Assembly (NCBI GenBank): GCA_934597725.1
Contig: CAKTSK010000008.1
Coordinates: forward strand, 15,169 to 79,168
Length of the DNA stretch: 64,000 bases
Direction: 5' to 3'
Source: an uncultured Eubacteriales bacterium
GTDB lineage: Bacteria > Bacillota > Clostridia > Oscillospirales > Oscillospiraceae
The notes below the pieces were generated by a model. It ran no database searches. It was not told the DNA's origin and worked only from the letters and a program-made list of their open reading frames with translations. A program made the translations under genes and the position numbers. The stretch's first letter is position 1. Every line of letters begins with the position of its first letter. This document shows, piece after piece, positions 40,858 through 49,178 of this stretch.

Positions 40858-41316
40858 TCACTCCTTGTTCTTATCCTCGCTTGCCTGTTCCTCGCTTGTC
40901 TGTGTTTCGTCCGTCAGCTCCATGGCGAACTTGTCCCCGCAGTTGGGGCAGGTCACCTCTCCGATGTCCAGCACTTCCTCGCCAATGACGATGTCCTCGC
41001 CGCAGCTGGGACAGACGATCTCAAAAAAGGTATCGTCGTCGTCATCGTCCAGAGAGGAGCAGCAGCAACCGCAGTCATCCTCGTTTTCCCATTCGTCGAA
41101 AACCAGTGTCTCCACATCCGACAGATCCTCTGCCATGGTGTCGATCTCGTCGGCGATGGCTTCCACCTCCACCTCCAGGTCCTCCACGGCAAACCCAACA
41201 TCCTCCAGGATGTCAACGATCTTGCCAATGAGCTTGCCCTCCTTCGAGGACTCCTTGTCCAGGTCCAGGCCGTCAGCCAGGCCCTTCAGGTACGCAACTT
41301 TTTCCGAAATCGTCAT
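40858..41316 (-). CDS. CD1247-type N-terminal domain and zinc-ribbon protein
   Basis: A 152-residue acidic protein. The N-terminal MTISEKVAYLKGLADGLDLD...EGKLIGKIVDILEDV helices match a small clostridial domain named after CD1247. A Cys-rich patch (DDCGCCCSS) and an Asp run come next, followed by a zinc ribbon with CPSCGEDI and CPNCGDKF. Function is unknown. The ATG at 41316 follows AAAGGATGG by 8 nt; an upstream ATG at 41328 overlaps that site. It lies 30 nt after efp and is probably co-transcribed. Confidence 0.85.
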   Translation of the reverse strand: MTISEKVAYLKGLADGLDLDKESSKEGKLIGKIVDILEDVGFAVEDLEVEVEAIADEIDTMAEDLSDVETLVFDEWENEDDCGCCCSSLDDDDDDTFFEIVCPSCGEDIVIGEEVLDIGEVTCPNCGDKFAMELTDETQTSEEQASEDKNKE

Positions 41317-41346
41317 GTGGTAAACCATCCTTTCCCGTGCCGGGAC

Positions 41347-41910
41347 TCAGCCCTTGGCACGCTCCAGATACTCGCCGGTGCGGGTGTCGATCTTGATCTT
41401 GTCACCGGGGTTGATGAACAGAGGCACCTTCACCTCGGCGCCGGTCTCCACCGTAGCGGGCTTGGTCACGTTGGTGGCCGTGTCGCCCTTGAAGCCGGGG
41501 TCGGTCTCGGTCACTTCCAGTTCGACAAAGGTGGGGGGGTCCACGGCGAAGACCTTGCCCTTGTAGCTGTTGACCTTGCAGGGCATATTTTCCTTGACGA
41601 AGCGGAAGCTGTCGCCGAGGATATCCGCAGAGATGGGGATCATGTCATAGGTCTCCTGATCCATGAAGTAGTACAGGTCGCCGTCGTTGTAGCTGTACTC
41701 CATGTCCTTCTTCTCCACATAAGCATTCTCAAACTTGGCCGTGGGGTTGAACGAGGTCTCGGTCACAGCGCCCGTGATCACGTTCTTCATCTTGGTGCGC
41801 ACAAAGGCAGCGCCCTTGCCGGGCTTGACGTGCTGGAACTCCACCACCTGCATTACCTGGCCGTCCATCTCAAAGGTCACGCCATTCCGAAAATCGCCGG
41901 CAGAAATCAT
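41347..41910 (-). CDS. efp: Elongation factor P
   Basis: A 187-residue EF-P, the normal length. It rescues ribosomes stalled at polyproline. The N-terminal KOW-like domain reads MISAGDFRNGVTFEMDGQVMQVVEFQHVKPGKGAAF, with the modifiable loop at KPGKGAA (Lys32). The C-terminal OB domains end in PGDKIKIDTRTGEYLERAKG. The ATG at 41910 follows GGAGG by 9 nt; the alternative ATG at 41919 abuts that site. A promoter lies at 42044-42072, with a small hairpin in the leader. Confidence 0.97.
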   Translation of the reverse strand: MISAGDFRNGVTFEMDGQVMQVVEFQHVKPGKGAAFVRTKMKNVITGAVTETSFNPTAKFENAYVEKKDMEYSYNDGDLYYFMDQETYDMIPISADILGDSFRFVKENMPCKVNSYKGKVFAVDPPTFVELEVTETDPGFKGDTATNVTKPATVETGAEVKVPLFINPGDKIKIDTRTGEYLERAKG

Positions 41911-41939
41911 AGTACTCATCCTCCAAACAAAATTGTCCT

Positions 41940-41956
41940 GTCGGCGTACCGCCGAC
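41940..41956 (-). repeat. Hairpin in the efp leader
   Basis: GTCGGCG and CGCCGAC form a perfect 7-bp stem around TAC, 30 bases upstream of the efp start. No T-run follows. Confidence 0.5.
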
Positions 41957-42043
41957 GGCTTCCATCTTCCGGTGTGGCCCGCGTTGGGCAACTCCCGTAA
42001 AAACAGCTGGGTATCAACCGTTTTCTTTTCATAAGCGCATTCT

Positions 42044-42072
42044 ATTTTACAATACCTTGCACACTTTTGCAA
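42044..42072 (-). promoter_or_regulatory. Sigma-A promoter of efp
   Basis: On the minus strand TTGCAA and TAAAAT with a 17-nt spacer. Confidence 0.85.
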
Positions 42073-42103
42073 GGGATTTTCCCCCGGATGCCCTTTTTCC
42101 GGG

Positions 42104-42997
42104 TCATTTTCTTCCGTTTTTTTCAGGTTCTCCCTGCCCCGCCTGGGCCAGAGCCTGGAGATAGGCCTCCTTCATGGTCCGCGCGTCCCTGTCCTGGGTC
42201 CCGGCGCTCTCGCAGATCACCCGCGGCCCCCAGCCCCGGCGGGCGAGGGCGCGGCACAGGGGAAGGGGGTCGGGGCCGAAGTCGGGCTGGCCGAAGGTCA
42301 GGTGACGGGCCTCTCCGCCGCGCGGGGTGTATTCGATTTTGGAAAAATGACTGTGGAAGCCCGCTGCCCGGTCTCCCAACTCCGCAGCCATGCGGTCCAG
42401 CATGTGCTCCACGGCCTCTTCCCCGTCCAGAACGCCCAGAGAGCGAGCATACAGGTGGCCGAAGTCCACGCAGGGCAGCAGCCGGTCCGCCGCCGTGCAG
42501 AGAGACAGCACTTCCTCCAAGTCCCCCAACTGGTTGATCTTGCCCATGGTCTCCGGGCACAGAAGGAGGCCGGCGTAGCCTTCCTCGTCGCACCGGCGGC
42601 GGATGTCCTGAAAGAACCCCCGGGCCGTGTGCAGGGCTTCCGCCCGGGTGCGCTTTTGCAGCGCGCCGGTGTGGATCACCACCCGGTCCGCCCCCATCCA
42701 CTGGGCCACCCGGCAGGCGTCCAGCACATACTTCGCCGTTTTGGCCTGGCTGTCCGGGTCGGGATTGGCGGGGTTCACAAAATAAGGGGCGTGCAGGGAG
42801 AGGGCGATGCCCGCCTGGGCCGCCGCCTGTCCGATGGCCCGGGCGGTGGCCTCCCCCACCGTGACGCCTTTGCCGCACTGATACTCATAGGCATCCAACC
42901 CCTGCTCCTGCAGCCACCGGGGCATGTCCTTGGACTGCTTTTTCCCCGCAGCGTAAAAGGCTTCCGGGTTGCCGGCAGTGCCGAACAAGGCCCTCAT
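42104..42997 (-). CDS. Endonuclease IV-like TIM-barrel protein
   Basis: A 297-residue protein of the AP endonuclease family 2. Metal-site segments resemble endonuclease IV: LSLHAPYFVNPANPD, VVIHTGA, LCPETMGKINQLGDLEEV, CVDFGHLYAR and FHSHFSKIEY. Endonuclease IV cuts DNA at abasic sites. Relatives also act as sugar isomerases, but the HAPY, PET and HSH pattern favours the nuclease group. It overlaps yqeG by 4 nt, so the two are co-transcribed. Function as true Nfo is likely but not certain because family assignment is by eye. Confidence 0.82.
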   Translation of the reverse strand: MRALFGTAGNPEAFYAAGKKQSKDMPRWLQEQGLDAYEYQCGKGVTVGEATARAIGQAAAQAGIALSLHAPYFVNPANPDPDSQAKTAKYVLDACRVAQWMGADRVVIHTGALQKRTRAEALHTARGFFQDIRRRCDEEGYAGLLLCPETMGKINQLGDLEEVLSLCTAADRLLPCVDFGHLYARSLGVLDGEEAVEHMLDRMAAELGDRAAGFHSHFSKIEYTPRGGEARHLTFGQPDFGPDPLPLCRALARRGWGPRVICESAGTQDRDARTMKEAYLQALAQAGQGEPEKNGRK

Positions 42998-43497
42998 AGG
43001 GTCCCTCCCGGCTGCGCCCCCACCCGGAAGGGGGTCTCGATGCCATAGCGGATGGCCCGGAACACGGTGCCGAAGCGGATGGGATGGACCAGCAGCGGCA
43101 GGACCCCGGCGTTGTTGCCGCCCCAGATGTCGGTAAAGATCTGGTCGCCCACGATGGCCGTCTCTGCCGGTGTCACGCCCATGCGGTCCATGGCCCGCCG
43201 GAAGCCGCCGGACTTGGGCTTGCCCGCGTGGCCCTCATAGGGGATCCCCAGGGCCTCGGCAAAGCGCTGGGCCCGGCCGGGTTTTCTGCTGTTGGAGAGC
43301 AGAAACAGCGTGACCCCTGCCGCCGCCATGGCCGCCTGCCAGTCCCGCACCGGCTGGGTGGGCAGCTGGACCCCATAGGGGACCAGAGTGTTGTCCAGGT
43401 CGGCCAAGAGGAGCCGGATGCCTCTGGCCCGGAGCCGGGCCGGGTCGATGGCGTAGATGCTGTCAAAGTAAAATGCTGGTACCAAAGGAAATTTCAC
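42994..43497 (-). CDS. yqeG: YqeG family HAD phosphatase
   Basis: A 167-residue HAD-superfamily IIIA phosphatase of the YqeG type, related to mitochondrial PGP phosphatase. Motif I is LLADLDNTLVPYG, motif II is LFLLSNSR, and motif III/IV is KPKSGGFRRAM...TAIVGDQIFTDIWGGN. The GTG at 43497 has AGAAGG about 8 nt upstream. Substrate is unknown; phosphatidylglycerophosphate is plausible. A divergent promoter lies at 43575-43603. Confidence 0.92.
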   Translation of the reverse strand: MKFPLVPAFYFDSIYAIDPARLRARGIRLLLADLDNTLVPYGVQLPTQPVRDWQAAMAAAGVTLFLLSNSRKPGRAQRFAEALGIPYEGHAGKPKSGGFRRAMDRMGVTPAETAIVGDQIFTDIWGGNNAGVLPLLVHPIRFGTVFRAIRYGIETPFRVGAQPGGTL

Positions 43498-43574
43498 CGT
43501 TTCACCTTCTAAAGGCCCTCCTGACCACATAGTCTGAGAGCAGACTTCTGGTGTTCGGGGCAGACTGTCCCCTG

Positions 43575-43603
43575 ATTATACACGAAGGAGAACCAATGGA
43601 CAA
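43575..43603 (-). promoter_or_regulatory. Sigma-A promoter of yqeG
   Basis: On the minus strand TTGTCC and TATAAT with a 17-nt spacer; it overlaps the start of the divergent gene at 43596. Confidence 0.75.
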
Positions 43604-44399
43604 GGGGGTCAATTTCATGACACATGCTTCCCTGCGGCAATTCCTGCTCACGCCGCCCCAACAGCTGTCCCAGGCCCGGACCTGGGGCTTGCCCATCGGC
43701 CACATGGCCTATCGTCTGGACGAGGAGGGACAGCTCCGCCAGGCCCCGCTGCCGGCCGAGGTCCAGGGCGGGCTGATGCTGGTGGGGGCCGACCAAAGCC
43801 CCGTGGGCCGCTCTGACCCGCGCCGGGCCGTGCGGGAGATCCTGTCGGTGTGCCAGGCGCGGAGGTTCGGCGGGGTGATCCTGGACCTGGAACAGCCCCC
43901 CACCCGCTTCCTGGCCCAGCTGATCCAGGGGTTGGAGGAGGGCCTGTCCCTCCGCAAGCGGACCCTGTTCCTGCCGGAAGCGTATGGGAACTATGCCCGC
44001 CGGGCCACCCTTTACCTCTCCTCTGCCCTGTCGGGCGGCTCGCTGCGGCAGCGGCTGGAGCGGGCGGCGGACACCTATGGGGCCCAGCGGCTGGTCCTGT
44101 GCCTGCACCGGGCCCGGGACGACTTCTTCCTGCCCTCTGTCAAGGGACGGGGCCGCCCCATTTCTCAGGAAAAGCTGGACCAGCTGCTCCGCCGGATGCA
44201 CCCCTCCGTCTTTTTCTCTCAGGACCTGTGCGCCCACTATTTTACTTACATGAGCCGGGAGACCGGCGCCCACTTCGTCCTGTTCGACGACGCGGAAAGT
44301 CTGGTCAAAAAGCGCGCCATCGCCCAGGAAGCCGGGATCACCCGCTTCTTTCTCCTGTACCCGGAAGTGGCGGATTTCCTCCCCGCCCTCACCGCATGA
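43596..44399 (+). CDS. Unrecognised cytoplasmic protein, possible TIM-barrel fold
   Basis: A 267-residue protein with no signal peptide or membrane helix. Alternating hydrophobic strands such as GGLMLVGAD, FGGVILDLEQPP, RTLFLPEAYG, QRLVLCLHRARDDFF, HPSVFFSQDLCAHYF and HFVLFDDAESLVKKRAIAQEAGITRFFLLYPE suggest a beta/alpha barrel like GH18-type hydrolases. The ILDLE segment sits where GH18 enzymes carry catalytic acids, but the full D-x-x-D-x-D-x-E motif is not there. I cannot assign a family. AAGGAG precedes the ATG by 5 nt. It diverges from yqeG. Confidence 0.75.
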   Translation: MDKGVNFMTHASLRQFLLTPPQQLSQARTWGLPIGHMAYRLDEEGQLRQAPLPAEVQGGLMLVGADQSPVGRSDPRRAVREILSVCQARRFGGVILDLEQPPTRFLAQLIQGLEEGLSLRKRTLFLPEAYGNYARRATLYLSSALSGGSLRQRLERAADTYGAQRLVLCLHRARDDFFLPSVKGRGRPISQEKLDQLLRRMHPSVFFSQDLCAHYFTYMSRETGAHFVLFDDAESLVKKRAIAQEAGITRFFLLYPEVADFLPALTA

Positions 44400-44440
44400 A
44401 GGGCCGCGCCGGGAGGCGAGACCTTCCCCAGAGAACACAA

Positions 44441-44471
44441 CAGAGGGAGCCGGCTGGCTCCCTCTGGTTTG
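44441..44471. terminator. Probable bidirectional terminator
   Basis: CAGAGGGAGCC and GGCTCCCTCTG form an 11-bp stem with a 4-nt loop between convergent genes, followed by GTTTGCTT; the T-run is weak. Confidence 0.7.
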
Positions 44472-44503
44472 CTTCTGTTGTGCGCACTTTGTTGGTCGGG
44501 CCA

Positions 44504-45571
44504 TCATCTCCGGATCAGGGTGAGGACCAGAGCGGCCTCATCGGCGGCGTTCAAGGCAAGGTAGCTTCCGTCAGGTGTGGTGCTGCCAAGCACATAGAGC
44601 GTCTCCTTCTCCCCCTTGATGGTCTGGGGGGCGCCGGTGGCCTGCCGGACCTGAATGGCGGTTTGCTCGTTGAGATAGAGGGTGCCGCCGGCATAGCTCC
44701 AGGAGAACAGATGGAGGCTTTCGTCCTCATTGACCACGGTGGTCTCTCCGTCGGCGTAGTCGAACACAAAGACTTGCTGGCCCATCACGCCCTGCTGCGC
44801 GAGGGAATACAGACAACGGTCCCGGTCTGCGATGACCTGGAAGAGGGCGTTCCCCTTCTCCAGCGGGATCTCCTGCAAGACCTTTTGGGCGGCCAGATCA
44901 AAGACCTGGATCACGGTCTGGTCTCCCTTTTCCACCCCATAGGCACAGACCCCGTCCACGACGTTGGCTCTGGCGAGGGGAACGGCCTTCTCTGCCACAG
45001 GAACAAGGGCGTTCTCTGCCGTCTGATACCCCTGGATGGATGCCATTTCCCCGGCGGTACAATACCAGGTGAGGTACTTCCCGTCGCTTTGCAGCAGGAT
45101 GTCTCCTGCCTCCTGATCATACTGCTCGATGACCTGGACTTCCTTGGTGGCCAGATCCAGCTTTTCTATCGTCTGTTGTCCTCCCTCTGTGCGGACCCAA
45201 AAGACGCCGTCGGCCACCGCTTCCAGCTCGTTGAGGAAAAAGCCCTCCTCGTTGGTCTCTTCGTATACGACCGTCTCCTTCTCAGAGGCCAGGTCGTAGG
45301 CACAGAGTTTCACAGCGCGCAGCGCCTGCTGGGCCATGGGAACCTCCTGCGCCAACAGGTAAAACACCGTGTTCTCATTGGCTGCAATGTCCCCTGCGAT
45401 CCATCCCTCTTCCAGGGAGAGCGGGATCTCCTGAACGCTGTCTTTCGTTTCCTGTGTCTGCTGCTCCTGCTGCGGTTCCGCGCCCTTGGCCGGGGTACAC
45501 CCGGAGATCAACAGGCTTGCGGCAAGCAGAAGGCATAGGGTACCCAAAAGGGTTCTGATCTGCTTTCTCAT
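44504..45571 (-). CDS. Lipoprotein with repeat (propeller-like) architecture
   Basis: A 355-residue lipoprotein. The signal ends in the lipobox LLISGC (Cys near residue 25), followed by a Gln/Glu-rich spacer. The rest is a run of repeating beta segments of about 40 residues, for example LCAYDLASEKETVVYE, IEKLDLATKEVQVIEQ, IQVFDLAAQKVLQEI and VFVFDYADGETTVV. This pattern is like a beta-propeller of the DUF5050/WD40-like type. No enzyme motif is visible. AGGAGG precedes the ATG at 45571. Its 5' leader is long and heavily structured (45605-45770). Confidence 0.82.
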   Translation of the reverse strand: MRKQIRTLLGTLCLLLAASLLISGCTPAKGAEPQQEQQTQETKDSVQEIPLSLEEGWIAGDIAANENTVFYLLAQEVPMAQQALRAVKLCAYDLASEKETVVYEETNEEGFFLNELEAVADGVFWVRTEGGQQTIEKLDLATKEVQVIEQYDQEAGDILLQSDGKYLTWYCTAGEMASIQGYQTAENALVPVAEKAVPLARANVVDGVCAYGVEKGDQTVIQVFDLAAQKVLQEIPLEKGNALFQVIADRDRCLYSLAQQGVMGQQVFVFDYADGETTVVNEDESLHLFSWSYAGGTLYLNEQTAIQVRQATGAPQTIKGEKETLYVLGSTTPDGSYLALNAADEAALVLTLIRR

Positions 45572-45604
45572 GGGAAACCTCCTGAAATAAACGTCATGGT
45601 CATT

Positions 45605-45770
45605 TCTGTTTGATCCGCACCGGTCAAACAGACGTTCTCTGTTCCAATGGCGTGGGAGCAGAACTGGCGCATAAGACACCACGCCGTGCAGCTTATGCGC
45701 TCCGGGAACGCCAAGGGACTCGCCTTCCCCATCGGGGTATGGCGTACGGATGACCGGGCAGTTCCCTGCC
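45605..45770 (-). ncRNA. Highly structured leader RNA or unidentified RNA element
   Basis: At least four hairpins pack into this stretch between the probable promoter (45862-45889) and the lipoprotein gene. The stems are TCTGTTTGA/TCAAACAGA (45605-45632); TGGCGT/ACGCCA (45648-45713) enclosing GCGCATAAG/CTTATGCGC (45667-45700); CGCC/GGCG with an inner CCCC/GGGG (about 45721-45744); and GGCAG/CTGCC (about 45757-45770). I match it to no known riboswitch. The surrounding 45572-45981 interval has no gene. Confidence 0.5.
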
Positions 45771-45861
45771 ATAGTGCCTCTCGAAAGTTTTTCTCATCTT
45801 ACGCCCCCCTTGCAAGATAAAATTTCAAGTATTCTTCCACTTTGAGAATCTATTTTATAAC

Positions 45862-45889
45862 AGCATAACACAGCGACGAAAAAAAACAA
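45862..45889 (-). promoter_or_regulatory. Possible promoter of the lipoprotein gene
   Basis: On the minus strand TTGTTT and TATGCT with a 16-nt spacer, in an AT-rich stretch about 290 bases upstream of the start codon. Confidence 0.45.
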
Positions 45890-45938
45890 TAGGGTCTAAT
45901 AAAAATTGTGCATTTTGTATATACTAAGTTATCCATCA

Positions 45939-45975
45939 AAAAACCCCGTCCGACGATCCTCGGACGGGGTTTTTC
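45939..45975 (-). terminator. Terminator of rpsU
   Basis: AAAAACCCCGTCCGA and its complement form a 15-bp stem with a 6-nt loop, directly after rpsU on the minus strand; it can work in both directions. Confidence 0.93.
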
Positions 45976-45981
45976 AAGCTA

Positions 45982-46164
45982 TCAATAATACTTTTTGCGG
46001 TTCTTCCGCGCTGCCTCAGACTTCTTGCGGCGCTTCACGCTGGGGCTCTCATAGTGCTCTCTTTTCCGCACCTCAGCCAGGACGCCAGACTTGGCACAGC
46101 TGCGCTTAAACCGCTTCAGAGCGCTTTCCAGAGATTCATTCTCTCTCACATGGATTTCAGACAT
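45982..46164 (-). CDS. rpsU: 30S ribosomal protein S21
   Basis: A 60-residue bS21. The sequence MSEIHVRENESLESALKRFKRSCAKSGVLAEVRKREHYESP is diagnostic when read in pieces: the SLESALKRFKR helix, then RKREHYE, then a basic tail RRKKSEAARKNRKKYY. It is a small-subunit protein that aids initiation. GGAGGGAGGG lies just upstream of the ATG. It has a consensus promoter and its own terminator. Confidence 0.97.
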   Translation of the reverse strand: MSEIHVRENESLESALKRFKRSCAKSGVLAEVRKREHYESPSVKRRKKSEAARKNRKKYY

Positions 46165-46245
46165 TCGTTTTCCCTCCCTCCGAAGTGGTGGACTCGATCT
46201 TCCACGCACCAAAGGGCCATCGTAAAATATGGCTTTAACAGTGGT

Positions 46246-46274
46246 ATTATATGCAATTTCTATGGAATTGTCAA
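46246..46274 (-). promoter_or_regulatory. Consensus promoter of rpsU
   Basis: On the minus strand perfect TTGACA and TATAAT with a 17-nt spacer, between leuS and rpsU. Confidence 0.93.
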
Positions 46275-46325
46275 GGGATGCTTTTGATTTTTTCCCCGAA
46301 ATCCGAATTTTTTGTCCGATCCCTC

Positions 46326-48749
46326 TCAGGCCTTGGGCTTCAGGATGAGGTTGATCAGCTTGTCGGGCACATGGATGACCTTCACCAGGTCCTTTCCTTC
46401 CATGAGCTTGGCGATCTTGTTCTCGCCCTTGACCACCTCCAGCACGGCCTCCTGGTCGCTGCCGGTGGGCACGGTGACGGTGGTCTTCAGCTTGCCGCCC
46501 ACCTGGACGGCGATGGTGACCTCAGAGGCCACGGTCTTGCTCTCGTCATAGACCGGCCAGGAAGAGGTGCTGGCCATGCCGGCAAAGCCCAGCTGCTCCC
46601 ACAGCTCGTCGGCCATGTGGGGCGCGAAGGGAGACAGCAGCTGCAGCAGGGTCTGGAACTCCGCCTTGTTCACGCCCTTGTCGTAGAACTGGTTGGTGAG
46701 GGTCATCAGGGCCGCAATGGCCGTGTTGAACTTCATGCTCTCGATGTCGTCGGAGACCTTCTTGATGGTCTTATGGATGAGGGCCTCGTTGTCCTTGCCG
46801 TAGCTGTCGGCGGGGGTGAGCTGCTCGGTCAGGTTCCAGATCCGGTCCAGGAAGCGCTTGCAGCCCTTCACGGCGTTGTCGGACCAAGCCGCGGCTTTCT
46901 CAAAGTCGCCGATGAACATGATGTACATCCGCATGGTGTCTGCGCCGTACTGGGCCACCACGTCGTTGGGGTTGACCACGTTGCCCCGGCTCTTGGACAT
47001 CTTCTCGCCGCCCTCGCCCAGGATCATGCCGTGGCTGGTGCGCTTGTGGTAAGGCTCGGGGAAGGGCACCACGCCCAGGTCATAGAGGAACTTGTGCCAG
47101 AAGCGGGAGTAGAGCAGGTGCAGGGTGGTGTGCTCCATGCCGCCGTTGTACCAGTCCACCTGGCCCCAGTAGTTCAGGGCTTCCTTGGAGGCCAGCGCCT
47201 GGTCGTTGTGGGGGTCCATATACCGCAGGAAATACCAGGAGGAACCCGCCCACTGGGGCATGGTATCGGTCTCCCGCTGGGCCGGGCCGCCGCAGCAGGG
47301 GCAGGTGGTGTTCACCCAGTCGGTCATGGGGGCCAGGGGGGACTCGCCGTTGTCCGTGGGTTCGTAGCTCTCCACCTCCGGCAGCAGCAGGGGCAGCTGC
47401 TCCTCCGGCAGGGGGACCCAGCCACACTTGTCGCAGTGGACCAGGGGGATGGGCTCGCCCCAGTACCGCTGGCGGGAGAAGACCCAGTCCCGGAGCTTAT
47501 AGTTGACCTTCTCGTGGCCGATGCCCTTTTCCTCCAGCCACTTCTTCATGGCGGGGATGGCGTCCTTGACGGTCATGCCGTTGAGGAAGTCGGAGTTGAC
47601 CATGATGCCGGTGTCGTCCTTGAGGGTAAAGGCTTCCTTTTCAATGTCGCCGCCCTGGACCACCTCGACGATCTCACAGCCGAACTTCTTGGCAAACGCC
47701 CAGTCGCGGTCGTCGTGGGCGGGCACGGCCATGATGGCGCCGGTGCCGTAAGAGACCAGGACGTAATCAGAGATGAAAATGGGGATCTGCTTGCCGTTGA
47801 CGGGGTTGATGCCCATGACGCCGTCCAGCTTCACGCCGGTCTTTTCCTTCACCAGCTCGGTGCGCTCAAAGTCGGACTTGCGGGCAGCGGCCTCCACATA
47901 GTCGGCCACCTGATCCCAGTTGGCCAGGGCGCCCTTCCACTTCTCGATGTAGGGATGCTCGGGCGAGAGGACCATGTAGGTGGCGCCGAAGAGGGTGTCC
48001 GGCCGGGTGGTGTACACCACCAGATCATCCCCCTGGGTGGTCTGGAAGGTCACCTCTGCGCCGGTGGAGCGGCCGATCCAGTTCTTCTGCTGGGTCTTGA
48101 CCCGCTCGATGAAGTCCACCTGGTCCAGGTCGTCGATGAGGCGCTGGGCGTATTCGGTGATCTTCAGCATCCACTGGCTCTTTTCCTTCCGAATGACCTC
48201 GGAACCGCAGCGCTCGCACACGCCGTTGACCACTTCTTCGTTGGCCAGCACGCACTTGCAGGAGGTACACCAGTTGACCGGCATGGAGGTCTTGTAGGCC
48301 AGCCCCTTCTTGAACAGCTGCAGGAAGATCCACTGGGTCCACTTGTAGTAGTTGGGGTCGGTGGTGTCCACCACCCGGTCCCAGTCGAAGGAATAGCCCA
48401 GCATCTTCAGCTGCTTGGTGAAGTTGGCGATGTTGTCGTGGGTGACCTTGGCCGGGTGGATGTGGTTCTTGATGGCATAGTTCTCCGTGGGCAGGCCGAA
48501 GGCGTCGTAGCCCATGGGGAAGAGGACATTGTAGCCGTCCATCCGGCGCTTGCGGGCCACCACGTCCATGGCGGTGTAGGGCCGGGCGTGGCCCACATGC
48601 AGGCCCTGGCCGGAGGGATAGGGGAACTCTACCAGGGCATAGAACTTGGGCTTGTCCCCGCCGGTCTCGGCGTGGTAACAGTTCTCCTTGGTCCAGCGGT
48701 CCTGCCATTTGCGTTCGATGCGGTTAAACTCGTATTTCAATCTGATCAC
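46326..48749 (-). CDS. leuS: Leucyl-tRNA synthetase
   Basis: An 807-residue class I synthetase of normal bacterial length. The HIGH motif is H51-VGH in PYPSGQGLHVGHARPYT, the KMSKS motif is EKMSKSRGN, and the CP1 editing domain lies between (TTRPDTLFGATYMVLSPEHP, GTGAIMAVPAHDDRDW). Zinc-binding CTSCKC/CERCG and HCDKCG/CPCCGG segments are present. The start is taken as the GTG at 48749, just after AGGAAAG; a TTG at 48740 is an alternative. It is the last gene of the long smc-to-leuS run, 26 nt after rsfS. Confidence 0.97.
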   Translation of the reverse strand: MIRLKYEFNRIERKWQDRWTKENCYHAETGGDKPKFYALVEFPYPSGQGLHVGHARPYTAMDVVARKRRMDGYNVLFPMGYDAFGLPTENYAIKNHIHPAKVTHDNIANFTKQLKMLGYSFDWDRVVDTTDPNYYKWTQWIFLQLFKKGLAYKTSMPVNWCTSCKCVLANEEVVNGVCERCGSEVIRKEKSQWMLKITEYAQRLIDDLDQVDFIERVKTQQKNWIGRSTGAEVTFQTTQGDDLVVYTTRPDTLFGATYMVLSPEHPYIEKWKGALANWDQVADYVEAAARKSDFERTELVKEKTGVKLDGVMGINPVNGKQIPIFISDYVLVSYGTGAIMAVPAHDDRDWAFAKKFGCEIVEVVQGGDIEKEAFTLKDDTGIMVNSDFLNGMTVKDAIPAMKKWLEEKGIGHEKVNYKLRDWVFSRQRYWGEPIPLVHCDKCGWVPLPEEQLPLLLPEVESYEPTDNGESPLAPMTDWVNTTCPCCGGPAQRETDTMPQWAGSSWYFLRYMDPHNDQALASKEALNYWGQVDWYNGGMEHTTLHLLYSRFWHKFLYDLGVVPFPEPYHKRTSHGMILGEGGEKMSKSRGNVVNPNDVVAQYGADTMRMYIMFIGDFEKAAAWSDNAVKGCKRFLDRIWNLTEQLTPADSYGKDNEALIHKTIKKVSDDIESMKFNTAIAALMTLTNQFYDKGVNKAEFQTLLQLLSPFAPHMADELWEQLGFAGMASTSSWPVYDESKTVASEVTIAVQVGGKLKTTVTVPTGSDQEAVLEVVKGENKIAKLMEGKDLVKVIHVPDKLINLILKPKA

Positions 48750-48775
48750 ACTTTCCTGTTTTTTCTTCTGTACGC

Positions 48776-49138
48776 TTACGATTCGGGCTGGAGGACCCGG
48801 CTCAGGTCCACGGCCACGGCATCCTCCCACAGGCGGTCCAGGTCGTAAAAGGCCCGGGCCTCCTTGTCAAACAGATGGACCACTACGTCGCCGTAGTCCT
48901 GCAGGATCCAGGTGCCGCCCCGGTGTCCTTCGATGTGGTGGGGAAGGACCCCCGCCTCCTTCATGGCCTTTTCTCCCGCGTCGGCCAGGGCCTTCAGCTG
49001 GGGAGCCGATGTGCCGGTACACAGCACAAAATAGTCGGCCAGGGTGGTCACCCCGTCGGTGGCCAGCACCCGGATGTTCTGTCCCTTTTTGCTGTCCAGT
49101 GCCTTGGCCAGCAGCAGCGCCATCTCTTTTGGTGTCAT
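48776..49138 (-). CDS. rsfS: Ribosome silencing factor RsfS
   Basis: A 120-residue RsfS/DUF143 protein that binds L14 and stops subunit joining in starved cells. Signature segments are DYFVLCTGTSAPQLKALAD, EGHRGGTWILQDYGDVVVHLFDKEARAFYDLDRLW. It follows the LCP gene by about 40 nt. The nadD/yqeK-LCP-rsfS-leuS order is usual in Clostridia. Length is normal. Confidence 0.96.
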   Translation of the reverse strand: MTPKEMALLLAKALDSKKGQNIRVLATDGVTTLADYFVLCTGTSAPQLKALADAGEKAMKEAGVLPHHIEGHRGGTWILQDYGDVVVHLFDKEARAFYDLDRLWEDAVAVDLSRVLQPES

Positions 49139-49178
49139 AGACTCTTCCTTTCTCTTAGGCCGGGCTTGTCCCGGCGCA

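Noticed and set aside
45572..45772. N-terminal extension of the lipoprotein gene reaching into the structured leader
   Set aside because: It would bury the signal peptide and lipobox 67 residues inside the protein; the AGGAGG before 45571 marks the real start. The frame is more likely a by-product of structured RNA.
46251..48848. An open frame of 865 codons on the plus strand opposite leuS
   Set aside because: It is a codon-bias shadow of leuS in GC-rich DNA: low-complexity His/Gly/Val/Leu composition, no ribosome-binding site, no family features.
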